Shown here: positions 35,615 to 43,693 of the stretch, piece after piece
How positions within the stretch are numbered: position 1 is the first letter of the stretch
Layout of the letters: the number at the start of each line of letters is the position of its first letter
DNA from: Fibrisoma limi BUZ 3
GTDB lineage: Bacteria; Bacteroidota; Bacteroidia; Cytophagales; Spirosomataceae
Assembly (NCBI RefSeq): GCF_000296815.2
Contig: NZ_CAIT01000004.1
Location: forward strand, 1,014,230 to 1,078,229
DNA: 64,000 nt
Reading direction: 5' to 3'
Program-made: the position numbers and the translations under genes
Notes under the pieces: model-generated
What the model saw: the letters and a program-made list of their open reading frames with translations, nothing else
What the model was told of the DNA's origin: nothing
Databases searched by the model: none

Positions 35615-36095
35615 GCGAAGCGCGGACCGCCAGTTGCCGGGGTAGTTCAACGAGTGGATTAGGGGTCGTTTCGACCAGGGTTTTGAAGGCTTCCAGGTCG
35701 GTTTTGACCTGCCGCTGCAACTGCGACACCAGCAGGGGGGCTGTCAGACGCTGCCAGCCTTTCAGTTCAATGCTTAGTTCATAGGTAACCAGCGTGCCTT
35801 TCTCCGAGCGTTCGAAAATACGCTGTTCCCACAGCCGGACCGGTCCGCCGACGCTTTCACAGGCCGTTCGCCGGTTGGGTGCGGCCACGGTTACTTCGAT
35901 TATAAGCGTCATGGCCTGCCCCAGTAATTGAATGACCTGGCTGAACTGCATCCCCGACCGGGCCAGTCCCGGAGCATCCTGAACCAGTTCGTGCAGATTG
36001 GTTCGCCAGAGCACATCGTATTGATAACAGCCCAGCAATCCGTAGACGTCCGTTAGCGGCAAGCGAATCGATTCGGTATGACGTACGGTAATCAC
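35592..36095 (-). CDS. SRPBCC-superfamily protein (START-like, ligand-binding)
   Basis: The 167-residue protein has the pattern of a helix-grip fold: MITVRHTESIRLPLTDVYGL at the start, a central sheet (IEVTVAAPNRRTACESVGGP, FERSEKGTLVTYELSIEL) and a long C-terminal helix (LLVSQLQRQVKTDLEAFKTL) that caps the cavity. Such proteins bind hydrophobic ligands or act as cyclases or co-chaperones; nothing points to one role. No signal peptide. The gene ends inside the last codons of the convergent LytTR regulator gene. Moderate family confidence from fold pattern only. Confidence 0.7.
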   Translation of the reverse strand: MITVRHTESIRLPLTDVYGLLGCYQYDVLWRTNLHELVQDAPGLARSGMQFSQVIQLLGQAMTLIIEVTVAAPNRRTACESVGGPVRLWEQRIFERSEKGTLVTYELSIELKGWQRLTAPLLVSQLQRQVKTDLEAFKTLVETTPNPLVELPRQLAVRASLTSPSTS

Positions 36096-36169
36096 AGGGT
36101 GGTTAGTAGGTCAGGAACGGCAATAGCCAGAAAGAGTAACCGCAATAACGTATAATTATTCAGAATCAG

Positions 36170-36622
36170 CTAGCTGTTTAGTGTCGAACCGTTGTTGCGA
36201 ATCCAGGATTCGGCCGCTTCCAGGGTTTCGAACAGTTGGGTGGGAACTTTTGACCCCAGTTGCTGGAACAGCGCTTCCGACGACAGTTTGGAAAACAGAT
36301 CCGGCGACAGAACGCTGATATTGAGCCGCAGCCCCGCATCGTAGGCTTTATCGAAAAAATCGTTGACAATCCAGTCGACCGTATCGACCCACGCTACGTC
36401 AAACTCCTTGGTGTCGTGTACATGAACACGGCAGTTGTATGGATCTCCTTCCGTTTGCTGCCACTTGAGCATATGGAGCGTAGCCTGTTTAAGCTCCTCG
36501 TCGGTGCAGAAACCGATCCACTTCATCAACAGGTAGTTCAGGCTGGGCTGGTAACTCAGGATGGCATACACATCGCCATCGGCGTTTTCAATGCGAGCTA
36601 TTTGATTCACCGTGGGTAGCAC
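36170..36622 (-). CDS. STAS/SpoIIAA-like protein of unknown function
   Basis: The 150-residue soluble protein (MLPTVNQIARIENADGDVYA) shows an alternating beta-alpha pattern: a strand with YAILSYQPSLNYLLMKWIGF, helix TDEELKQATLHMLKWQQTEG, strand NCRVHVHDTKEFDVAW, helix VDWIVNDFFDKAYDAGLRLN and a C-terminal helix LFETLEAAESWIRNNGSTL. This order is like SpoIIAA/STAS proteins that are frequent in Bacteroidota and not characterised. No conserved Ser or catalytic motif can be named. It lies 56 bases after the Crp/Fnr-type gene on the same strand and may be co-transcribed with it. Confidence 0.65.
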   Translation of the reverse strand: MLPTVNQIARIENADGDVYAILSYQPSLNYLLMKWIGFCTDEELKQATLHMLKWQQTEGDPYNCRVHVHDTKEFDVAWVDTVDWIVNDFFDKAYDAGLRLNISVLSPDLFSKLSSEALFQQLGSKVPTQLFETLEAAESWIRNNGSTLNS

Positions 36623-36678
36623 CTGGTTGAAAATAAATCACTAAGATATATAATTAAATGGAATGGAAGTAGACATCC

Positions 36679-37260
36679 TCACGGCTGAGCCGAGGGTTCC
36701 TGCCGGGACTGGTATAAACTGAGCGTCTCGGGCGTTATGCCCAGGTAACTGGCAATGTGGTCCGGTGGAATTCGTTTGAGCACCTTCGGATGCTCGGTAA
36801 GCAGACGGCGGTAGCGCTCCTCCGGCGCATCTTTCAGGAGTGACGTTTCCCGGCGTTCTAGGCGGGTAAGCTGATCCTGCAGGAGAACAACCCCAAAACG
36901 CTGCCAGACCGGGTACGTCCCACAAAGCTGCATCACGTCGTCGTACTGCATTTCGAGGATATGGGTTTCTTCGAGGGCCGCTACGTTGACATTGGCAGGG
37001 CGCTGGCTGAAAAAACTGACAAACGACCCCAGCAGGCCGTTTTCAAACACAAACTCTTTCGATACGTCCCAGCCGTCGAATTCGTAATACAGCCGCCCGC
37101 AGCCTTTCTCGATGAATGCAATGGTTGAGCAGATGTCGCCTTCTCCAACGTAGAGGCCATCTTTGGCAAGGATACGCGGGTGAAGAATGCGTTCGAAAGC
37201 CGCTTTCTCTTCGTCGGTCGGTTTTACAATCCGATAAACGTTAAACAAAACGCGTTGCAT
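36679..37260 (-). CDS. Crp/Fnr-family transcriptional regulator
   Basis: The 193-residue protein has a cyclic-nucleotide-binding-like domain (about 1-125; VGEGDICSTIAFIEKGCGRL, WDVSKEFVFENGLLGSFVSF), a long dimer helix (VLLQDQLTRLERRETSLLKD) and a C-terminal helix-turn-helix (VLKRIPPDHIASYLGITPET). The recognition helix is unusual: after PETLS, where relatives usually have R-I-R or K-I-R, it reads LYQSRQEP, then stops. The cAMP-contact arginine is not evident, as in many Bacteroidota members that respond to other signals. The start at 37260 is chosen over 37272. Its gene lies 78 bases after the minus-strand kinase gene. Confidence 0.88.
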   Translation of the reverse strand: MQRVLFNVYRIVKPTDEEKAAFERILHPRILAKDGLYVGEGDICSTIAFIEKGCGRLYYEFDGWDVSKEFVFENGLLGSFVSFFSQRPANVNVAALEETHILEMQYDDVMQLCGTYPVWQRFGVVLLQDQLTRLERRETSLLKDAPEERYRRLLTEHPKVLKRIPPDHIASYLGITPETLSLYQSRQEPSAQP

Positions 37261-37338
37261 ATAGGGTGGCAAGAGGCTTAAGACGCTAAGCTATTAAAAG
37301 GTTAGCTGACAATCAAAACACAGCGGTTTTGTGGCGAA

Positions 37339-38463
37339 TTATACCGGTGTAGCCGAATCGTTCAGGGCTACAGATGTCAGCTCCCTGATCAGGGGTAAGG
37401 TAACGGAAAACTCGCGGCCGTTGTCCAGAATGGTCGGTGTCGGCTGGCCCATCACCCGGTACTGGGTCAGAATGTTGCTCAGTCCTACACCGTTGGACGC
37501 TACCCGGACGGACTTGCGTTGCAGGTTGTTCCGAACGGTCAGAAAACCGGCTGAATCCGTTGCGATCTCAATGTTGAGCGGGCGATCCGGCAGAACAATA
37601 TTGTGCTTTACGGCATTCTCGACGAGCAACTGGAGGGTCAGCGGGGGGATCTGGTACTGGCCGTATGATTCCCCGATCTGCACCGTCAGGTTCAGCCCTC
37701 TGCCGTGTCGGGTTTTGAGCAGGTGATAATACGACCGAATAAACTCCAGCTCTTTATCCAGACTGGTAAGGTTATCGTCGTTGGAGCGCAGCAGATACCG
37801 ATACACCGAACTGAGTTCGTCGAGGAATAGGCTGGCCTGCCGTGGATCATCGTCAATCAATACACCCAGCGTATTGAGGCTATTGAACAGAAAATGCGGA
37901 TTCACCTGCTGCTTTAGGGCGTTGAGCTGGCTGTTCAGGTTTGCTACGCGCAAATCCTCTTTCTCTTTTTCCACCTTCCGGAGCCGCTTTCGATACAGGT
38001 TGGATTCATTGATCAGAAATAGCGTTTCATACAGGATGAAAAAAAGAGTGAAGTTCATCAACGCCTGAAGCAGATCGAGCTGAAACAGACTAAGCCTGAT
38101 TTCAATGTGATTGATGGTGAGGCTCGCCCGCATTGATGCTGATTGCGTAGGTAGATCATCAACAAGCAGTCGACGGGCAGCGGTTGTTGCCCAGTTCAGG
38201 ATAGCCGTTACCAGCGTACCGGTCAGAAACGAAGCCAGTATCCGCTGGATCAGTTGGGCTCGGGTAGTGAATTTTTGCCGGAAGAAGAAAACAATAAAGC
38301 GGTTAGCGTGCCAGATCAGCGTAATTGAGGATACGGTAATAAGGAGCCGAAGCACCGTTTCGCCGGAGAACGGTTGCTTAAAATAGCGATTGCTGATGAG
38401 GCTCACGCCCAACAAAAAGCTGATGCAGAAAATGCGCAGCCACTTGTCGTTTACTTGCTTCAA
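37339..38463 (-). CDS. LytS/YehU-type sensor histidine kinase (third, minus strand)
   Basis: The 374-residue protein has four membrane helices (about 10-150), a charged coiled linker (RKRLRKVEKEKEDLRVANLN), the kinase core (LKQQVNPHFLFNSLNTLGVL, His190) and HATPase (PPLTLQLLVENAVKHNIVLP; NGVGLSNILTQYRVMGQPTP). It has a longer loop between helices three and four (LLVDDLPTQSASMRASLTIN) than the other two kinases, which could be the sensing part. No LytTR gene is next to it on this strand; it could signal to the regulator at 34814 or elsewhere. Confidence 0.9.
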   Translation of the reverse strand: MKQVNDKWLRIFCISFLLGVSLISNRYFKQPFSGETVLRLLITVSSITLIWHANRFIVFFFRQKFTTRAQLIQRILASFLTGTLVTAILNWATTAARRLLVDDLPTQSASMRASLTINHIEIRLSLFQLDLLQALMNFTLFFILYETLFLINESNLYRKRLRKVEKEKEDLRVANLNSQLNALKQQVNPHFLFNSLNTLGVLIDDDPRQASLFLDELSSVYRYLLRSNDDNLTSLDKELEFIRSYYHLLKTRHGRGLNLTVQIGESYGQYQIPPLTLQLLVENAVKHNIVLPDRPLNIEIATDSAGFLTVRNNLQRKSVRVASNGVGLSNILTQYRVMGQPTPTILDNGREFSVTLPLIRELTSVALNDSATPV

Positions 38464-38721
38464 CGGGTCGAGGAATTAAGGTTACATCAAATGTAAACAA
38501 AATGACTGTACGTGCCCGGCCTCTGGTGCGTGAGTTGTCAAAATACGTGTCTTACAACCCCAACTCGACCGATGAATTGATGTGGTCGGCCAGGAACTGA
38601 CTGCCGGATGTGAGCAGCGATCACACGTAGACGTGTTCACATGACCGATGGCTAAACCGATTAGCATAATCACAAATACTTAAGTAGATTGAAGGCCCAA
38701 CTGCTTGCTGGTAAGTTGTCT

Positions 38722-39354
38722 ATGCGCTACCGCTACGTTCGCTTTATCCTGCTGTTCATCCTTGGCGGCTTCGCTTATTCGGTGGTGGGGCAAGCCGTAC
38801 CAAACTCACTAGACTCGCTGGAGCAATACCTCCGCATCCATATGCCAACCGACTCAGATTACGTCAGGGCCCTGGACCGCACGGCCCGTAAGCTGCTGTT
38901 TGAGCGGGCCGACTACGCCCGGGCTGACTCACTGCTGGGGCGGTCGGAGCCGCTGGACAGAACGATTGGCAGGTGGCCGGGGCTGTCGGGGGCCTACAAC
39001 GTCCGGTCAACTCGCTATCATCTTACTGCCGAACCTAAACTGGTCCTGCTGAATGTTCAGAAGGCCGTGCAGGTGATTGAAGAGTACAACCTGTCCCGGT
39101 CGGATCTCTATGCGTATCTGGGCAACGTAGCCATGGCGCAGGGAAAACTGGGGCAGTGGGAGCCCATGATGCAAACGGCACTGCGGGCCATTCGGCTACA
39201 GGAGCAGTATCAACTGAAGAGACGGTATTCTAATACGTACACGGCCGTTGCCGACGCGCTCAAGAACCGGGGCAGGCCGCAGCAGGCGCTGTCCTACGCG
39301 CAGGAGGCTTTGGTGATTGATCAGCAGCGACCCAGGCAACCAAACTTCAGTTGA
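38722..39354 (+). CDS. Short secreted TPR protein, truncated paralogue of the next gene
   Basis: The 210-residue protein has a signal peptide (YVRFILLFILGGFAYSVVGQ) and two to three TPR-like repeats (LLNVQKAVQVIEEYNLSRSD, MMQTALRAIRLQEQYQLKRR, ALKNRGRPQQALSYAQEALV). It aligns along its whole length with the first about 200 residues of the downstream TPR kinase (shared DYARADS, QTALRAI versus QTALKAI, RLQEQY versus QLQERY), then stops with no membrane helix or kinase domain. The start at 38722 begins right at the signal peptide; a TTG at 38689 is a weaker alternative. It could be a remnant of duplication or a free periplasmic sensor subunit. Confidence 0.68.
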   Translation: MRYRYVRFILLFILGGFAYSVVGQAVPNSLDSLEQYLRIHMPTDSDYVRALDRTARKLLFERADYARADSLLGRSEPLDRTIGRWPGLSGAYNVRSTRYHLTAEPKLVLLNVQKAVQVIEEYNLSRSDLYAYLGNVAMAQGKLGQWEPMMQTALRAIRLQEQYQLKRRYSNTYTAVADALKNRGRPQQALSYAQEALVIDQQRPRQPNFS

Positions 39355-39405
39355 CCACAAAATGATTTAACAGAACCAATTTGCCAGAAAGCCAACGTCA
39401 ATCTC

Positions 39406-41334
39406 ATGAGATACTGCCATGTTTTACCGCTAACAGGTTTTCTAACAGTATATCTATGCTCAGCGGTCGTTGCCCAGGTTTCTACGCCTGCCGACTCGCT
39501 GGTGCGTTATTTAAAGACGCACAATCCGGCAGATACGGCCTATATCCGGGTAATGGATAAAGTAATTTACAGCCAGATCTATCAGAAAGCCGACTATGCG
39601 CGGGCCGATTCAATGAGCCGACAGATGGCCGACATCGCTACCCGAATGGGCGACTGGTTTGGTGTAGTGCGAGCTGCCCGAAATCGGGCCACGATCAGCC
39701 TGCTAACGGCAAACTATGAACAGATGCTTGTCCATTGTAAAAAAACACTCGACGTTGCCGAACAACACAACCTGCCACCAGTGGTCGTTTACGGTGCATT
39801 GAGTAACCTGGCCGCAGGGTACGACAAAGTGGGTAATGACCCAATGGTGCTTCAAACGGCTCTCAAGGCGATTCAGTTACAGGAACGGTACAATATCCGA
39901 CCACGCGGACCGGTTGCGCATCGCCTTGTTGGAGGGGCTCTGGTAAAAATGGGCAAAGTGCAACAGGCTATGCCTTATTACCGAGAGGCTGGTGTCATCT
40001 TTCGCGAAAATGGTGATCCGCGCGGAATTGCTATCTTCGAAAATCAATTGGGCGATCTTTACACCGATATCAAGCAGCCTCAACAAGCCCTGCCGCATTT
40101 CCGCGAATCGCTCAAATTGGCCGAACAGATAAAGTTTGAACTACTTCAGTTCGACGCCCTCGACGGGCTGGCCGTATGCTTACGAATGCTTAACAAACCC
40201 GACGAGGGCCTGGCCTACGCACGGCGTGCGCTGCAAATCGCCGAAAAGCAACAGAACAAGCTGGCAACCTGCACGATATTTGGCACTATCGCCGATTTGT
40301 ATAAAGCCAAAAAAGACTACGTTAGTGCTGAATCGTACCTGAAAAAAGGCCTTACCCTGGCCGAAGACAACGAGTTTAAGGACGAGCGCAAAAAACTGGT
40401 ACAACAAATGGCCGACCTCTACGGCGAGCAACAGAAGTACCAGCAGGCCTACACGTTCCAGCTTCAACGAAACAAGCTGATAGACTCGGCCACTACGGTA
40501 CGAACGAATGCTGAAGTGCAGCGGCTGATTGCCCGGTACGAGACCGATAAAAAAGAAGCTCGTATTCAACTTCTGCAAAAGGAAAACCAGTTAAAGCAGA
40601 AAGAGGCTGCCAGGGCGAGTTTCCGAACCAACGCGCTGCTGGTTGGTGGCCTTTTGCTGCTACTGTTAGGAACTGCCGTAAGCGCCTGGCTACTCAACCG
40701 TTCTAAACTTCGTCGGTTACAGGAAGCGCAGGCCCTGCGCAGGCAGATCGCCCACGACCTGCACGACGAAGTAGGCAGCACCCTGAGTAGTATCTCCCTG
40801 CTGAGCGGGATGACAGACAAGCTCCTGACTGAGAACCGACCTGAAACGGCCCACCGTATGGTGCAGAAGATCTACACTGATGCCCGTCAGATCCTGGAAG
40901 CGATGGATGAGATCATCTGGACGATCAACCCCGGCAACGATTCACTGCAGCGCATCGCCCTGCGCCTGCAGGAGTATGCCCAGCCGCTGATGGAGTCGAA
41001 AGCCATCCGCTTCAGCTTTGAGATTGACCCAATGCTGGAAGGTCTGCCCATCTCGATGGAAGTACGGCGCAACCTCTACCTCATCGGCAAGGAAGCCATC
41101 AACAACCTGATCAAGTACTCGCAGGCGACAGCCGCTACGGTTGGGTTTACCTACGATCAGGGTCAGCTACGGGTCCTGATTGAGGACAACGGCCAGGGCT
41201 TTGACCCGGCTCAGTTGTCGACGCGTACCGGTCAGCAGAGTATGCAGGAACGCGCCCGAGCGATCGGCGGTACACTCACGGTCCGTTCAGCACCGGGGCA
41301 GGGAACAACGCTCGAACTGACGGCCGCTGCGTAG
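39406..41334 (+). CDS. TPR-sensor histidine kinase (NarX/DegS-type)
   Basis: The 642-residue protein has a signal peptide, about six TPR repeats in the periplasm (about 50-350; LVGGALVKMGKVQQAMPYYR, GDLYTDIKQPQQALPHFRES, ADLYKAKKDYVSAESYLKKG), a coiled coil (LIARYETDKKEARIQLLQKE), one membrane helix (409-430), a HisKA_3 domain (RQIAHDLHDEVGSTLSSISL, His450) and an HATPase (EAINNLIKYSQATAATVGFT; IEDNGQGFDPAQLS; TVRSAPGQGTTLELTA). This class pairs with LuxR-type regulators, and one lies 620 bases downstream at 41954, with a lipoprotein gene between. The periplasmic TPR part suggests sensing through protein contacts. Confidence 0.92.
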   Translation: MRYCHVLPLTGFLTVYLCSAVVAQVSTPADSLVRYLKTHNPADTAYIRVMDKVIYSQIYQKADYARADSMSRQMADIATRMGDWFGVVRAARNRATISLLTANYEQMLVHCKKTLDVAEQHNLPPVVVYGALSNLAAGYDKVGNDPMVLQTALKAIQLQERYNIRPRGPVAHRLVGGALVKMGKVQQAMPYYREAGVIFRENGDPRGIAIFENQLGDLYTDIKQPQQALPHFRESLKLAEQIKFELLQFDALDGLAVCLRMLNKPDEGLAYARRALQIAEKQQNKLATCTIFGTIADLYKAKKDYVSAESYLKKGLTLAEDNEFKDERKKLVQQMADLYGEQQKYQQAYTFQLQRNKLIDSATTVRTNAEVQRLIARYETDKKEARIQLLQKENQLKQKEAARASFRTNALLVGGLLLLLLGTAVSAWLLNRSKLRRLQEAQALRRQIAHDLHDEVGSTLSSISLLSGMTDKLLTENRPETAHRMVQKIYTDARQILEAMDEIIWTINPGNDSLQRIALRLQEYAQPLMESKAIRFSFEIDPMLEGLPISMEVRRNLYLIGKEAINNLIKYSQATAATVGFTYDQGQLRVLIEDNGQGFDPAQLSTRTGQQSMQERARAIGGTLTVRSAPGQGTTLELTAAA

Positions 41335-41385
41335 CATGGGCGGGGCTCATATACTTATCCGATTTACAAGGGTTTAGCTGTGATC

Positions 41386-41393
41386 TACCTTTG
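41386..41393 (+). promoter_or_regulatory. Candidate -7 promoter element before the DUF6252-like lipoprotein
   Basis: TACCTTTG matches the Bacteroidota -7 consensus TAnnTTTG and lies 56 bases before the ATG at 41449. The -33 TTG is not clear. It implies that the lipoprotein and LuxR regulator can be transcribed apart from the kinase. Confidence 0.45.
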
Positions 41394-41448
41394 TTGTATC
41401 AGTAATAACTACTGAAAAGCAACAATCACATTCCAAAAAGACACGGTT

Positions 41449-41922
41449 ATGAGTCCTCACAAACTTTTCTGGACGGCCCTGCTGATCATGCTGAACGTAG
41501 CGTGCAGCCAGTCCGACGATGCGGTAGCACCGGCAACGGAAGCGACCTTAAGCGCTGACATCAATGGCCAATCCTTCACGACTGGCTCGGCGGTATCAAC
41601 GTACGAAAAAGCAACCAAACGCCTGACGGTGACGGGCTCAACCAATACCCATCAGGTTGGCTTTACGCTGGTCGACTTCAGTGGCGCATCAGCAATCACA
41701 CTGGAAGACCGGCTTTCGAATAAAAGCACCGGCAGCTACGTTGACGTGAAGAAAAATACGATGTACACCATCCAGGGCGGCCGGACCGGCACGGTAACGG
41801 TAACACGCTTCAGCGGAAACGTCATTGAAGGTACCTTCTCGCTCAAAACGTACAACAGCGGAGATAAAACGGAAGTAGTAGTAAGCAATGGGCAGTTTAA
41901 AATGCCCGTAGAAAACCTGTAA
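41449..41922 (+). CDS. Small lipoprotein, DUF6252-like
   Basis: The 157-residue protein has a lipoprotein signal (LFWTALLIMLNVACSQSDDA, lipobox NVAC) and a beta-rich body: ATLSADINGQSFTTGSAVST, TVTGSTNTHQVGFTLVDFSG, YTIQGGRTGTVTVTRFSGNV, IEGTFSLKTYNSGDKTEVVV. The order of a short strand with DINGQSF, a middle part with ITL, and a GTFSL strand near the end is shared with DUF6252-type proteins of Bacteroidota, which have no known role. It lies between the TPR kinase and its LuxR-type partner, 31 bases before the latter, so it may be a sensing accessory or target of that system. Confidence 0.7.
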   Translation: MSPHKLFWTALLIMLNVACSQSDDAVAPATEATLSADINGQSFTTGSAVSTYEKATKRLTVTGSTNTHQVGFTLVDFSGASAITLEDRLSNKSTGSYVDVKKNTMYTIQGGRTGTVTVTRFSGNVIEGTFSLKTYNSGDKTEVVVSNGQFKMPVENL

Positions 41923-41953
41923 GTACTCGAACGCTCCAAGACCTGCACACACC

Positions 41954-42580
41954 ATGATCCGCGTATCCATCTACGACGACAACGATTCCCTGCGCGATAC
42001 GCTGGCGCTGCTCTTCGACGCCACCGATGATCTGCTTCCCCTGGGTATTTATTCCAATGCGCTGGCGGTAGTCGAGAACGTAACGCGCGATTTACCCGAC
42101 GTCATCCTGATGGATATTGACATGCCCGGCCGGACGGGTATCGAAGCGGTACGATTGCTGCGTGATGCGGGTCGGTTGCCCAAGGTGCTGATGCTGACCG
42201 TATTTGAAGATACCGAACGAATCTTCGACGCGATCTCGGCCGGGGCGGTCGGGTACCTCCTGAAGAAAACCCCGGGCGACCGTATTGCCGACGCCATTCG
42301 GGAAGTGATGTCGGGGGGCGCGGCCATGACCCCCTCGGTGGCTCTGAAGGTGCTGGCTGCCTTTCATCAACCGAAGCCCAACCAGATGGACCTGACCGAA
42401 AAGGAACGCGAGGTGCTGAAACGGCTGGTCGAAGGCGATAGCTACAAGCTTATCGCGCACCACTGTGGCATCAGCATGGGTACGGTTCGGACTCATATTG
42501 TTAACATCTACGAAAAACTGCACGTCAACTCCAAGTCAGAGGCCGTAGCCAAGGCCCTCAAAACCGGTATGTTTCGGTAA
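41954..42580 (+). CDS. LuxR/NarL-family response regulator
   Basis: The 208-residue protein has a receiver domain (MIRVSIYDDNDSLRDTLALL; phosphoacceptor Asp54 in VILMDIDMPGRTG; LMLTVFEDTERIFDAISAGA; switch Lys in YLLKKTPG) and a C-terminal LuxR helix-turn-helix (LTEKEREVLKRLVEGDSYKL, ISMGTVRTHIVNIYEKLHVN). It is the expected partner of the TPR kinase ending at 41334. Regulated genes cannot be read from the window, but the next gene downstream is another lipoprotein gene. Confidence 0.93.
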   Translation: MIRVSIYDDNDSLRDTLALLFDATDDLLPLGIYSNALAVVENVTRDLPDVILMDIDMPGRTGIEAVRLLRDAGRLPKVLMLTVFEDTERIFDAISAGAVGYLLKKTPGDRIADAIREVMSGGAAMTPSVALKVLAAFHQPKPNQMDLTEKEREVLKRLVEGDSYKLIAHHCGISMGTVRTHIVNIYEKLHVNSKSEAVAKALKTGMFR

Positions 42581-42724
42581 ATCAAGATGGATTGACCGCT
42601 TGCGAAAAACGCTGTTTCCCGCCGGATCTCTTTATCCGACTACGTAAAAAATTCTGATCAACTGTTCATTCAGATTTCCTTCAACCAGGCGCTCAGCGAG
42701 TGCCTACTAAACCATTTTTGCCCA

Positions 42725-43378
42725 ATGAAAATCGCAATCCTTCTCGGCTTTATAGTCGTTTTGATCGACTCCTGTTCAACGCCGGTGGTCACGCCTGAAC
42801 CCATGCAGGGTGCCCGAATCGCTGCCACAAACTGTAAAATGCTGAACGGGCAGGATCGTCCGTATCCCTGCGAATTTCAGATTACTACAATTTACTTCAT
42901 GGGGCAGAACAATGAGGTGCTGGCTACCAGTACCGCCAACGGCCAACCGGTTTCTTTACCAAAGAGTAAGGCGGTCAGCCAGACTACAAATTCGTCTGGT
43001 GGGTCGTTGTTCTACAACGTATCGGTCGATTTTCGGCGTGTAAATACCCCGTCGTTCGCAACGTCGAGGTACCGACTGACCAGAGCGTCGATTACCGATC
43101 CGATCTCACCGGGCGAAACGACCGTTGTGGACAGCACAATCACGGTCAGCCCTAATCTGCCCGCGCCGTACACCCGTCCAAACCGGGTAATGTTCAAGCT
43201 GCAATTGAACTATGCAGCTTCGTCCAATCAGCCGCCTTTCCTGGTTGCCCCCATCCAACTGCTCATGCTTGAAAATCCAGTTACGTACGCCAAGATGACC
43301 AAGCCTACGTATCACCACGACCGGGATCGGGCCGAAGCCTGGCGCACCATGCAGGTATCGGTCAACTTTTCAAAATAG
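42725..43378 (+). CDS. Secreted protein or lipoprotein of unknown function
   Basis: The 217-residue protein has an N-terminal signal (MKIAILLGFIVVLIDSCSTP); the Cys after IDS gives a weak lipobox. The body is beta-rich with Pro/Ser/Thr turns (EFQITTIYFMGQNNEVLATS, LPAPYTRPNRVMFKLQLNYA, SNQPPFLVAPIQLLMLENPV) and a basic C-terminus (YHHDRDRAEAWRTMQVSVNF). I do not recognise a family. It is followed at once by a strong terminator, and 144 bases separate it from the LuxR regulator. Confidence 0.62.
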   Translation: MKIAILLGFIVVLIDSCSTPVVTPEPMQGARIAATNCKMLNGQDRPYPCEFQITTIYFMGQNNEVLATSTANGQPVSLPKSKAVSQTTNSSGGSLFYNVSVDFRRVNTPSFATSRYRLTRASITDPISPGETTVVDSTITVSPNLPAPYTRPNRVMFKLQLNYAASSNQPPFLVAPIQLLMLENPVTYAKMTKPTYHHDRDRAEAWRTMQVSVNFSK

Positions 43379-43401
43379 GAAGGGGTAACCGCAGTCAGCA
43401 A

Positions 43402-43445
43402 GCATAAAAACGGGGCAGGAACCTATTCCTGCCCCGTTTTTATGC
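43402..43445. terminator. Strong bidirectional-looking terminator
   Basis: A perfect 19-base stem (43402-43420, with GCATAAAAACGGGGCAGGA; 43427-43445) with a 6-base loop. The stem base is A-run against T-run, so it reads as a terminator on either strand. It closes the signalling island. The rest of the 315-base gap to 43693 holds a promoter candidate and no gene that I can support. Confidence 0.88.
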
Positions 43446-43626
43446 AGTCAATTTTGACAGCAAGGCGATACGGAAAGGCATAATCTCCTACAGGGTTAAC
43501 CGTTGCGTGTTTTTACGGAATCTACCGAACAAGGTATCACGAGGATAATTGGTAAACTGTTGATTACAAGGTAGATAGTCTTGCTGTATACCACCTGCGT
43601 AGTTTCCCGCTCATACATTTATCCGA

Positions 43627-43657
43627 TTGAAGTGCCTTGTTCCGTCGGATACTTTTG
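43627..43657 (+). promoter_or_regulatory. Candidate promoter of the six-gene envelope operon
   Basis: TTG (43627-43629), 20 bases, then TACTTTTG (43650-43657): both boxes and the spacing fit the Bacteroidota consensus. Transcription would start about 43664, 30 bases before the ATG at 43694. This also argues against the longer reading frame starting at 43637. Confidence 0.62.
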
Positions 43658-43693
43658 TCGCAGCCATTCGGCACAACCGCTAACCCCTTGTGT

